DNA from: Lingula anatina
Taxonomy: Eukaryota; Brachiopoda; Lingulata; Lingulida; Lingulidae
Length of the DNA stretch: 64,000 nucleotides
Direction: 5' to 3'
Assembly: GCF_001039355.2 (NCBI RefSeq)
Contig: NW_019774203.1
Location: 195,062 to 259,061 of the forward strand
The notes under the pieces: generated by a model
The model's input: only the letters and a program-made list of their open reading frames with translations
The model's database searches: none
What the model was told of the DNA's origin: nothing
Made by a program: the position numbers and the translations under genes
In this document: positions 23,622 to 34,691 of the stretch, piece by piece
Layout of the letters: each line of letters begins with the position of its first letter
Position numbering within the stretch: position 1 is the first letter of the stretch

Positions 23622-24296
23622 CGGATTGAGCCATTGTTTATCACTCTTAATTTATTGTTACACTGCAATGCCGTGAACCCAGTAGGAGGGGGGGGGGTCA
23701 TTAAAATCATTTTAAAACCTAACCTGCGTCCGTCCTTTACGTCTTGATCTTCGCTACTTTTTGACTTTGACAGTTCAATACAGTATTCAAGACACGGTTT
23801 GTTTTACGCTCTATAATTTAACTCTTATACGCGACCAGCTAAAGAAACGCTATCCCGACCTCGTTTATGGATCTTTTACATTTTGTTTTCATTTTATTAC
23901 TTGTCATTATTTGTGTTATTCATTTAGCGCAATTAATATATGGCTTTTTATTAAATAAATATTATTTATCAAGAAAGCGCTTTAAAGAATGCTCCATAAT
24001 TTCACCACTTTTAACATTGGTGCCTTCCCTTCCCAGCTGCATCTCTGCAACCCCCACCGTTCCCTACCGGAACATTCATACGGGTATTTTTAATATTTAT
24101 CAACATGAGGCAGTTGTGAAAGTTGAAAAAAAAAACACGTCGAAAAACGCATTGGCAAACAGCTATATAGTAAACGCGGTTAATACTTTATTCACTTGCC
24201 AATTTTTTTACAAAGTTACAATATACACTGCACACTTTGGTTTAACCAAATATCTCTCAAAAGTCTACCAAAAATAGAAAATGCAATGTTTCCTCA

Positions 24297-24632
24297 AGAG
24301 TAAGCCCAATGAAACCGTCGTTCTACGTAGATGGATCCAACTCAGCTGGGCTTCTCGCTGAATGCAATCAGATTAACACGCCTCCTGGCGTCGAGAAGAA
24401 TTCAGATAAGCTGGTGATGATACACCCTCTACCAGGGCGACAGATTGATTTTTTTCACAAGATATTCACATATATATCTTTAGATAAATACAGTCATTTG
24501 GTTCTCTGTCAAAAAGGCATTTGGAAAATTCGCCTATAATTTTTACCTTCTTGAAAGAGGGTAGTGATTCTACGAGAACCTTGAAAACAAAACGGGGCGT
24601 GCAACAATAGTCTCATTGGGTATGAGCCCTTA
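24297..24632. mobile_element. fold-back MITE, family B, abutting a coding region
   Basis: Begins near AGTAAGCCCAATGAAACCG, continues with TACGTAGATGGATCCAACTC and GCCTCCTGGCGTCGAGAAG, and ends near GTCTCATTGGGTATGAGCCC. It ends about ten bases from the stop codon of the AIG1-like gene on the minus strand, so it probably forms that gene's 3' UTR. Confidence 0.72.
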
Positions 24633-24642
24633 GTCAGCGCAT

Positions 24643-25431
24643 TTAGTCAAAGCAGCATGCTTGAACTTTCCTTCTGTGCGCGCACTTGCACCAGAACGGC
24701 AGCAGAAGGCAGCACCAAGTGCACCCGGACCGTCCGTCCTCTGTCGCTCTTGACTCTTCCACCTCCAGTTTGCTTGGCGCTGCAGCCAGTAGAAAGTCTT
24801 CCTCTCTATACTGAGCGAAAGAATTCGTTTGCATTTTATCCAAGACTTGAATCAATCGCCCTGCTTCGTTTTCTGATGCTCCGTCCCTTGCCGAGTAATT
24901 ATCGATAAAAATAAATCTGCCGTTGAACTTGTCTCTCACAACGCTGAACAGAGGGAGAGGTTGTTCATCAATGTAGTCGTCCGCGTTCTTCACATGTTTG
25001 CCCAGCGTGCTCAACCTGTCATTGTTTTTCGTTTGTAAATCGGCATGGGTGACTACGAGCACGGCGAAATCGTAGAATTTTGGACCGAAATAAAGGACGC
25101 AATCTTGTAGGAACTCTTCATCAAGCTCGTCAAATCTATGGCCATACCTGATCGTCCACAGAAAGGCATCCACGTCGCCTGTGGCAATCTGAAAGCAGCG
25201 CCGCAACTCCGTCCTTGCTTTGTGAATGCCGACCTTCCTCGATGGAAGATTCGGTACGTCAAAAACTTGGATTTTCCTACCCGACACTTTCCCGTGCTTC
25301 ATTTGGCAGATATTGGAAAATCGCATAGTGTCCGAGGTCTCAAATGCTCTGTCATTGCAGAGCAACGTGTTCCCTGTGGCGCTTTTACCAGAGCCATCTC
25401 TGCCAACCACTAGAACTGTCAAGGGGCTGCC
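24643..25431 (-). CDS. AIG1/GIMAP-like GTPase, 3' coding exon
   Basis: The visible exon encodes 262 aa. It starts at a splice acceptor (TTACTGCAG before 25431), because no ATG precedes the GTPase fold; the upstream exon was not found. The P-loop is GRDGSGKSATGN. The G3 position reads DVPN where the family has DTPG, so the Mg/gamma-phosphate switch is altered. G4 is THAD. The conserved AIG1 segment is present (FLWTIRYGHRFDELDEEFL). The C-terminus is Cys-rich (CTWCCLLLPFWCKCAHR), which could be an acylated membrane anchor. The exon begins at the same phase and position as the GTPase exon of the Death-GTPase-Hint gene, on the opposite strand 8 kb away, suggesting they are duplicates. This one has no Hint domain. 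Confidence 0.85.
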   Translation of the reverse strand, partial: GSPLTVLVVGRDGSGKSATGNTLLCNDRAFETSDTMRFSNICQMKHGKVSGRKIQVFDVPNLPSRKVGIHKARTELRRCFQIATGDVDAFLWTIRYGHRFDELDEEFLQDCVLYFGPKFYDFAVLVVTHADLQTKNNDRLSTLGKHVKNADDYIDEQPLPLFSVVRDKFNGRFIFIDNYSARDGASENEAGRLIQVLDKMQTNSFAQYREEDFLLAAAPSKLEVEESRATEDGRSGCTWCCLLLPFWCKCAHRRKVQACCFD

Positions 25432-26640
25432 CTGCAGTAAGAAGTTGAGATAAAGAATTTTGAATAAAGAAATGCTGCTACAAGGGGCTTGTGCTCATCC
25501 TTCCCTCATTTTTCACTTCAGTGGTTTTTGCATGCATACAATGCGATCAGTACTCCATTTTGTCCCGATCCATCTTAAAAAGTTGAGAATCGTACATTTG
25601 TTTTTTATAATCGTTTTTATACGCACTGAACAAATAGACATATCTGCTTAAAACTACGGTAATGTGCCAAGCATTTCGACGGGCCCAGTCAATCCGACCC
25701 AAAAAATTATATTATAAAATTAATTTTTCTGGGCTCAAACATTTAGTCCATACGTCAAAATCATGCGACAGAATTTTTTTCTTGTTCCGATTGTTCGACC
25801 ACATCGTCGGCAAGACTCGGTAAATTTTCAAGCCAGTGAAATAGATGCTGCATGTCTCGGCCCTTTGTCAATTGTTGTCCTTTCAATAGCTTTTGTCAAT
25901 GAGGAAGAAACAATTATTTGAAGATCTAATATGGAAGCGAGACGTACCTGTCATTTCCTTTGTCCCCGATGGCAAAAATAGTGCTTATAGACATACAAAT
26001 TGTGCTAATTTAGCAGACTTGCCCTCGCTGACTGATTCGTCACGCCTGTAACTGGGGGAGGGGGGATGTCTGTTCTGGATGAAACCAAATGTCGACAGTG
26101 GGTAGGATGTGTAGTAAACATCTTCATATAGACCATACATAGCGTATGCTAGCAATAAAAATTTTGGGAATAATAAGCAATTTGTTTTCAAGTTTGATTG
26201 AAAAATATATGCAGGGGAAACGTTCTTGAAGTCAGTGCCGCGAGATCCTACATTTACTACAGTCGACTGAAAGATCAGTGAGATCGACCGCCTAGACTTC
26301 TTGGCGCCAAATACCACGCGCTGTCAAAATCTGACGAACGCGTGTAGCTATTCACCGACATGGATAACTGTTTTGTCAACAATAAAAATGACGTCTTCCT
26401 TATTAGAAAAAAACAGTAACTTAAATGGCGGTGAAAAGCGGAGCTTCACAGAGAGTTCCACTGGGTATTTACGTTACCTGTGAGTCACTTTTTATTTCCC
26501 CAGATGCATGAAACGTTGATATTATTTAGCGTAATCCGTGAAGAACTCCATTCCTGTGACCCCCCTCCCCCACAATGGGACCGTCTTCATTAACATGTGG
26601 TTTGCGCTAGGTATGCTGGAGCAGACCAGTCTCTCATTTC
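25432..26640. other. non-coding stretch, upstream of the AIG1-like exon
   Basis: The 5' exon(s) of the minus-strand AIG1-like gene should lie in this direction, but none could be identified with confidence. Confidence 0.5.
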
Positions 26641-27618
26641 CAGGCCTTCCCAACTACCAGACTCGGCACCTACGGATCCAGAATAAACCGGCATATCAGA
26701 CCACACTACCCGTTTTCAAGGTGTGTGTCAGATCGCATTACAGAGTATCAGCTACCACACCGATTTTGCCTGGTGCACGATGTGATAGCAATGATCCTAA
26801 GCGGGGTTGGAAAGTAGTGCATCTCATCTATATTCATGCGCTGCTGCAATTTTCCCTGTTTATGCTAAAAATCTGACAATACCGCAATTTTAAATATAAA
26901 ATTTAGGTTCGAACATAGCCAATGATGTTTTGTAAATAAGAACTTGCAAACTTATATATTAATTTAGAAAAACAGACCTAAATTTGATAGCGGAAGCATA
27001 TTCTGTCGGGGGTGGAATATTTTCATGACTAGCGGGATGGACGTGATCAGGGGTAATCCTAGAGAAGGGTGAGAAACGTCCATTGTTCTCGTCAGCGAGG
27101 CTGGCTTTTTTCAGGGTATGTACGCACAGACAGAAAACTAAGTATTGTGGGAACGTTACTAATGAAGCCACTGGTAGTACTAGTAGATATCAGCCTGTAG
27201 TCTTGAACAAGCGCCTCGATGACGAGTGAACAGTTGTCAAAAAGAAAAGACCCAGGTGTGGTAGTTCAACTACTGTTCATGCGTGCCGCAACGACCAAAC
27301 CAAATTGCTCCTCAAGGTCACAAAACAATATCCGGTACTGACGGCTAGGCTCGTCTTAATCATACAAGTAGCGCGTTTCCACCCCCGACAAGATTGAAGG
27401 AGTCGTCTGTCGCCATGCAATGTTGTTGTATTCATACGACTCCTACTTGACGAAAACGAGGCGCGATACCAGGATGACAGGTAGGCTTACAAAATTTGTG
27501 ATGGGGTATGATACTCTGTAATGCGATCTGACACACACCTTGAAAACGGGTAGTGTGGTTTGATATACCGGTTTATTCTGGATCCGTAGGTGCCGAGTCT
27601 GGTAGTTGGGAAGGCCTG
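26641..27618. mobile_element. 978-base unit bounded by 110-base inverted repeats
   Basis: Bases 26641-26750 and 27509-27618 are inverted copies over 110 bases with only two mismatches, flanking about 760 bases of unrelated AT-richer DNA. This is the layout of a non-autonomous DNA transposon with long terminal inverted repeats, or of an inverted duplication. No transposase is present and no clear target duplication was found. Confidence 0.65.
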
Positions 27619-28717
27619 ATTTCTGCGTTTGCTCAATTCTCACGTCAAATTATTAATGCATCTGTTTTGTGTAAATTATGGCAATTAAATGCTTATTTTA
27701 CGTTCGGGTTGTATCAGTTGGGTTTTTAATATGCACCGTGGCTTGTGCACAGCGAGTGTATATGTGTAAGAAAATCGGAAGAGTGCCAACAAGATGTCTA
27801 TCGGCACAGGTAGGCTCCGTAGATTGCCTTTTTAATATGTTTTAATATGACATGATTTTTAAATTAAATACTGAAAAGTAATTTAAAGTGACACTGAATT
27901 CCGTTTGAGTACCACTTGGTATTCTTTGATAGGGGCGATTGAATTTTCTTCGGAAATGCGTACGTCTACGCCAAGCAAGCCTTGCAAGTTGAAAACAACT
28001 GATCTCAGACTGGTAAAAAATATCTCAATTTGGTTGACATATTAAAATTCAAATAGAGCGTAGGTAGATCACATAACTGGTTTAAGTCAACAGTCAACTA
28101 AAGCTACCGGTTTCAAATATAAGTGACCGGGCATTGTTTATAACACCTGTCTCCGGGGGAAAAAGCGTCCCACTTGTAAAGCGCGTCATGAAAGTGATCG
28201 TCGGTGAGGGAAATAAATAGATAGAAATTATGAACTGTCGCCTGTTTGAATCTCAAGTTATGTTAGCACATATTGTACACAGCAAAATAAAATTTTAAAA
28301 GGAGGATAAAACGTGCTTGAAACACGTGTTAGGTGAAAATTGCGGCTTATCTTGCGTTACACTTCCGGTAAAATGCAATACTTCCGGTAAGATGGACGTT
28401 TTGGCAGATGCTCCTAACAATCCGACGATATCAAAGATTTCCATTGCTATATTTTAATCAATTCGACCAAACTGACATTTCCATGAAATTAATTAATTAA
28501 TCTTGGTCGAATTGTTTGGCATATTACCGTACTTCTTTCAATTTGATAAATTGACGCAAATATTGCAGTAGTCCTTTTTTAAAAATGTAGTCAGAAAATC
28601 GTACATGTCAAAGAGCAATTATCAAGATGGATCTACCTCATTCGGTACAAATCACCTTTGCAGAATCTCAAATACAATATTGAGACAACAGAGATCACAC
28701 GTTTCCCTGAGGTGGGC
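27619..28717. other. non-coding stretch
   Basis: No gene recognised. A small inverted repeat (AATTCGACCAA at about 28460 and its complement at about 28504) and a repeated ACTTCCGGTAA motif near 28361 and 28380 are the only structures seen. Confidence 0.5.
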
Positions 28718-28902
28718 GTACCACTGTGACAGGAATGGTAGTCCGCTAGGTTCCGTTGTCCGTTCCCCATTACTTTGTACAGGTGACATTCGTCCCATAT
28801 AATAACCCTAATACTCCAACTAACGGTTAAACCCTAACCTGTACTATTTAATGAGACCTGGACTTCCATTCCTAGGACTACTATTCCTGTCACACCGGGT
28901 TA
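28718..28902. mobile_element. palindromic MITE, family F
   Basis: Ends are the inverted pair GTGACAGGAATGGTAGTCC and GGACTACTATTCCTGTCAC, with an internal TACAGGT...ACCTGTA pair. A second copy lies at 50651-50827. Confidence 0.75.
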
Positions 28903-29941
28903 GGTCGGCCCAAGTTAAGTGGAAACACGACATTATAATCACAGCACGCACCTTTTCTGGGAACTCATCCTCTTGGTCAATGCTCTCACGAGACATGGCG
29001 CGTGCTATCTGGAATACAGTAAAATGAGAGATTTCGTGCTCAGAGCGTTTATAGCAAATACTTTAATATCTGAACTTCAGAAAGTAAAGGCCTGATTACT
29101 ACCCCTGAGAAATATTCCCTCTGCAACATTGTTTCCCGTAATCTTACTACCTAATGCTTTGTGAAGCACTTACGTAGAATTGCAATAATAATAATATATT
29201 AAATGCAAGCTAAACGTTATCAATATTGTACAGGTATGATGGATTTTTTTTGAGTTCATTAATGTTGTAAAAGATGTGCAATACTTTCCATAAGAATGAA
29301 AACCGCTATGTTACAGAAAATGACAATCTGGCATTAGCTTAAAGGCATGGAGTCGAGGCAAAGTGAGTTAAGACATACATTTTGCACTATCTGTGACACT
29401 CTTCTCTCATCGAAATATTTCAAAAGGTCAATTTAATTAGCTATGATATTTCACTTCATTGACAGAATTTCACTAAATTGATTGAATTTGAGCGACAAAG
29501 CTTTCTGATTACGAATATGGGTGTACCTGGTCACGTGCAAAGATGGCCGCCTCCATAGCATTATGTTAAGGCTTTTCTCATAAATTATCCACACTTTTGC
29601 GATTCATAAAAAAAATATGATTCGGAGTCAATATTTATTCCCCGTATCTGCAGCTATGATAAGAACAAAATTAAAAAAGTAAATCTGTGAAGGCAGTAAC
29701 TCCATGACTGTCATGGACCGTAAAATTATGTGATTACCTTTAAATGTCTTATTTTTCTACCTCCTGTTTTCTAATACTTGTATATGTAAGAACGAATAGC
29801 ACACGATCGAAGGGAAATATTAAAACCTCGTCGACATATCATTAACATGTCGCATATGAACACACTGACAATGTTAATTTTTGCCAAGAAGAATGTAGAA
29901 AGTTATGATTCTTTAAAATGATAGTGCGGTAACCAAAATAT

Positions 29942-29985
<44 letters not shown>

Positions 29986-30594
29986 CTAAAGAACGGAGCC
30001 ATCTTAATACGGGAGCCAACACCAACAATGGCGCGGAATTGAGAATATTGACAAATTTTCCTTCACTTACCTCGTTCAAGTCTACCTCTCCAGCGTTATC
30101 CTCTCAACGTAAACTATGTTTTCACTCGCATGGCTCGGCGTATCTTAATTAAAAACTGGATGTTAGTAATATTTCATATTCTCTTGAAGGAGGCTGTCTT
30201 ATCTCTATGTACACAGCACTTGCGTATGCTGAAATGCTGAGGGTTGCAGCTGTAAATCTTCAAAATTTTGCTGCCATTTATTTTTCTGCCATGGGGCATA
30301 TGCTCACGTAAAGTTTACGAAAGGACTGGAAACCAATGAGCAATTTTAAATATAAAATAGAGGTAGGTGTTTTAAACAACATTTGAAGACATGGATATAT
30401 GATGCTTTAGTTAATGTGAAGCAACTAAATAAAATGTTTTCCTGTAACGCCGCCATTAATAATGACTTTGATAATGACGTAGGCAGAATTTTCAGCAATA
30501 TAATTAACATTATGTTCAGAGAACAGAAGGACGGGACAAGGGTTGTAGAAACCTGTGAAAATCTTCCAAATATTCAAGAATACTGTATTACAAA
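28903..30594. other. non-coding stretch, probable promoter side of the Death-GTPase-Hint gene
   Basis: No gene recognised. A CT microsatellite lies at 29946-29981. A 71-codon open frame (30383-30598) ends in a TGA overlapping the ATG of the Death exon; it may be an upstream ORF or chance. Confidence 0.5.
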
Positions 30595-32144
30595 ATGAAC
30601 GTAGATAAGTTATTTCAACATTTGGCAGAGAATTTGACACAATGGAATCTACACAAGCTTATCGTAGAGCTTGGTTTTCCCATGGACCACGCCACCATTG
30701 TGTGCGAGCAACGCGACCCGCGGCGCGCCATGGCACAGAAACTGAAAGACTGGTGGAAGGAACAGGAAGACACGGACGCTGCCTTTGACAATCTTACTGC
30801 AGCGTTGCGGCGAGTGGGGCAAGCCGATCTGGCAGACGATGCTCAAAGTAGGTCACGCTACTGACACATCTTGGTTGCTAAATTGGTTTCTTTTGTAAGA
30901 TGAAAAAAATGCCATCAGTTTTGTTCAAAATAGATATACGGCGGTGCCCATTTTATATTAACTACTTATTCCTATAAAAGCTTGCCAAACTGTCTGAGAC
31001 AAAAAAGCAACTTATCCACAGAAGGCCTTGCACTAAATTGATCTTGGCTGCGAAAAACACTAATTGTTTTAGCAGCATTTGAAGTTTTCAGAAGAAATAT
31101 ATCCTCATTTCTTGTTCTTTCTTATTTTTTGTGTGTGGGAAGAATGCAAAGAAAAATCTCAGTCCCAGGAAAAACGTCTTCCAACGGTGGTGTCAAAGGG
31201 AGGACCACAAGGCGCATCACCCTCACCGAGTCAATCTTCTGCCAAGGTAAATTCAGAGTATTAAATTTCAGAACTAGCAGAAAGGACAAATTATTTAATA
31301 TAATAATTTAAATTATTTAATATAATTTGTCCATGCTTAAAGTCGGTCTAACATAGACACAAAAGGCGCGACGAATCAGAAACCGTTCTAATGACGTAAT
31401 CAGGTTGCTTAACATGAGATTTATCATATTTTATGGCAAATTTTCTCTTGGTTCAAAGACAAGTCAAGCTATTTTTTCGTGCAGTAAGAAGTACTTTTTG
31501 GCGTTCTCTCCAATTTTTGGTACTTGCGGCTACAACTGTAGCGACAATTTTAGCTTAATTAAAAAGAAAAGCTCGATTTTAACCACATTTTTTCAGTTGT
31601 GATGAAGCCTTTCTTTAACGACAGTATATTATACAGAATTTTAATTGTTATAATTTATTCCTTTTAAGATACTGTGCACAAATGTTCAAAGGCACACTGC
31701 GTCCTTTTCTGAAAGCTGTTTTTTCATGCCTCCAGAAATCGGAAGGGATGTTCTGTTCTTATATACCGGACAAAAATATGCCACCAAGTGATGACGTAAT
31801 ATATGTTCATTTTTTTTTTTTTTTTTTGAAAAAAAATTCAGAACAGTTATAGTGCAATAACTCTCTGTGAACTTGCTAGAAGTTAATCTCTAAGTACTGG
31901 AATATTTGAGGACCTAAGTTAAATTCAACAATATCCAAAAATGTTGACATAGTTCTCAATATATAGACTTAGAGCCATTCTTTCATGTTGGACTCAGACA
32001 CTGTTTCATTTTGCTTATGACAGTAACGAAATGAAATTTAGAACTTTCTAAACTAATCTTGATTATCGTACTATTCTCAGTGGTTTTGGATAGATTTGTT
32101 TTTGTGATAAAGAAAAAGCTGATAAAATTACAAGGCAAAATACA

Positions 32145-32197
<53 letters not shown>

Positions 32198-34691
32198 CCA
32201 AGGTCAAATGAGCATTGTATGTGTTGAATCTTCAAAATCTCCAAAATCCCCCAAAGCATGATCAAGTTTAGCTCGGAATGCCACAAATGTCTCACAAATA
32301 TGTCACTCCAAAGTATGTCGATGGAACAATATGTTTCAGAAAATTAGGCTTAGGGTCAAGAAATTTCAATATCTAAGCGATTTGGGGTTAACAAAATCCA
32401 GGATGGTTATATCCTTAGCAATACTATACTGAAATATTTAATCTTCAAAATCTCCAAAATCCCCCAAAGCACGATCAGGTTTAGCTCGGAACCATGTTGA
32501 TTTGCCAGTAACAAATCCGTGCACCTGATTTAGAGATCTCATTTATTATTCCAATGCTCGTTTTGTAGGAGATCGATCATTCTTATTGAACCAACCGAAA
32601 AGCTTTGAGCTTGTTTTCCCGGTAGAAAACTACAGAGCGCTGTTGTGGTTCACGATTGCTGCAATCGTATCTTATAGAAATACCTTTGATATTAAGATAT
32701 CTAATGGAAATGTGAAACAAGAAGATATGTATAAATACATTATATGAAGTTTTGTTTGCACAGAAACAACATAAATAGATTTGTTTGAAGATATCTAACC
32801 CCCAAAAAAGCGGGTTCATATTTGTCAGTCTGTAATTGAATAATGAAGAGTGAATGTTTTTAAATCACACTGTTGTCTTTTAAGACATTGCTTGAGTGTA
32901 AACAGATGCGTTTTCTAACAAAGGCGAAATAAAGCAATACTCAAGTGGCAATAGGTGTGAAAACAGGTTTTCTTTCATGGGCTAACCAACTTAGGCCTAC
33001 CTGGAACATTTTCTTGCAATTTGAGTTCACGTCTTCAAACCAGGTTTAGTTGCCCTAAGATGAGTTTTTTTTTAATGCACAGAATGCCAAGTCGTATATT
33101 AAAGCCACAGATATCTCACTCTAAAGTATGTCAACGGAACAAGATGTTTCAGAAGATTAGGCTTGGAGTCAAGGTATTTTAATATCTAAGCGATTTGGGG
33201 TTAACGAAATCCAGAATGATTATATCATTCGCAATATAGGCCTATATATCTATTATTTTAAAATCACATTTTGATACCTCATATTTAATTGACTCACATA
33301 AACGGTTATTTACACAGGTACAGAACGAGCTGAAATTGGTTCTGATCGGCAAAACTGGCCACGGCAAGAGCGCTACAGGCTGCACTCTGCTGGATGACCT
33401 TGGACTATTTAGGGTGTCAGAACTCGGGGAGAGCGAAACATCTGTGTGCATTCGTAAGGTTAGGAAGGTGAATGGTAGGAAAATTTCAGTTACGGACACT
33501 CCAGGTCTGTTTGACACAAGGCGTCCCCAGGAAACCACGTTTCGCGAGCTGTCTCGCTGTTTGCTTCTGGAACCAACTGGCTTTGATGCCATATTGGTTG
33601 TGTGGAAGTACGGAACTCGTTTGACAGAGGAGGAAAGCGACTCTTTGAAGCTTATCAAACTGATCGTTGGCCCCAAAGTTTTTGACTACGTGATCGTGGT
33701 GATTTCTCATGGGGACGAATTTCAGGATAATAACGATAGGCGGCAGGCCACAGGACAAGCCTTGATGACAGAGGCGGAATATATAGAGAGGCAGCCTATG
33801 GCCTTCATGACGTTTGTCACTCAGGATATCAAGAACAGGTACGTCTTCCTTGACAACAGCATCCGGTCTCGTTCTCGTGCTGAAAAGCGGGCAGAACTTT
33901 TAGATTTGATTGATAAACTCGTGGTGACCAACAACGGTGCTAGGTACAGGGATGAGTTTTATAGCGCCGCCTCCGAGGTTCTGGAAGAGATGATTCATCA
34001 CGGCGATGTCTCCGAGGGGCTGGAGAAATTGTACGATCAACTGCCCGCGGATCGAAAGAGAGACATCGAATCAAAGCTGTCTGGAAGAGTACGCGCTATC
34101 ATACAGCGTCGTGGTGGAAGCAGAAAGGCGTGCTTCCCCGGTAATTCTACAGTTCTAACACCTGCGATGAAACGGAAGCCCATGAGGGATTTAAAGGTGG
34201 GGGACTCTGTACTCGTGACAACACGGACAGGTCAAATGAGATTCGAACCCGTTTTTACGTTTGGTCACGCGTGCTCTGACCACGTGGCGAACTACGTCAT
34301 GCTGACCACAGAAACCGGGGCTCAAATCACCCTAGCGCCTGGTCACTATGTCCACGTGTGTAGCGAACGCGGAACTGTCCACCTTGTATCAGCCCGACGT
34401 GTCACTCTGGGGGCCATGCTGCTAATTTATGTTTCTGACAACACGCCCCGCCTGCGTGCAGATATAGTCATTGACATTCAGTGCATCCAGCGGACCGGTC
34501 AGTTCAACCCGCACACGCCCAGCGGTACCCTTGTAGTGGACAACGTGCTGGCCTCGTGCTACACAGACACCGTGCCACGGACACTGGTCAAGCTGACACC
34601 AGCTTGGACATTGTACAGATTGAGCCCAAGTCTTCTGAAAGTGCTTTATAAGAGAAAACAGCGTAAAGCTCTAACGTGGTCTGAGGATTAG
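30595..34691 (+). CDS. Death domain - AIG1/GIMAP GTPase - Hedgehog-type Hint fusion protein
   Basis: Three exons (30595-30847, 31143-31246, 33318-34691) in matching phase encode 576 aa. Residues 1-85 are a Death-fold domain (WNLHKLIVELGF, RRAMAQKLKDWW, LTAALRRVGQADLA). Residues 86-119 are a Ser/Pro/Lys linker. An AIG1-type GTPase follows with P-loop GKTGHGKS (130-137), G3 DTPGLFD (179-185) and G4 SHGD (249-252). From Cys391 a Hint domain starts with CFPGNSTVLTP, has GDSVLV, APGH (459-462) and the closing VLASCY (529-534). A 42-residue hydrophobic and basic tail ends the protein. Hint domains of Hedgehog proteins cleave just before the Cys and can transfer a sterol to the released N-terminal part. 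Here that part would be the Death-GTPase module. No signal peptide is visible. The start at 30595 is the first ATG of the Death exon; an extra 5' exon is not excluded. Confidence 0.88.
32147..32196. repeat. ATT trinucleotide microsatellite
   Basis: About 16 ATT units in the second intron of the Death-GTPase-Hint gene. Confidence 0.95.
32226..33240. repeat. two pairs of local direct duplications in an intron
   Basis: Block 32226-32280 (AATCTTCAAAATCTCCAAAA...) recurs at 32438-32494. Block 32300-32430 (around AAGCGATTTGGGGTTAAC) recurs at 33107-33240, with about 10-15 percent divergence. Both lie just upstream of the GTPase-Hint exon. Confidence 0.8.

Noticed and set aside
23761-24277. Overlapping open frames of 65 and 136 codons, the longer with a hydrophobic N-terminus resembling a signal peptide
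   Set aside because: AT-rich codons, no known domain, no splice support, and the position is between the citrate synthase 3' end and a MITE. Best explained as chance.
25780-25900. Minus-strand peptide LLKGQQLTKGRDMQHLFHWL with a faint CARD/Death-fold look, upstream of the AIG1-like exon
   Set aside because: No credible splice donor in the phase needed to join the GTPase exon, and the frame is short. Kept only as a possible lead.
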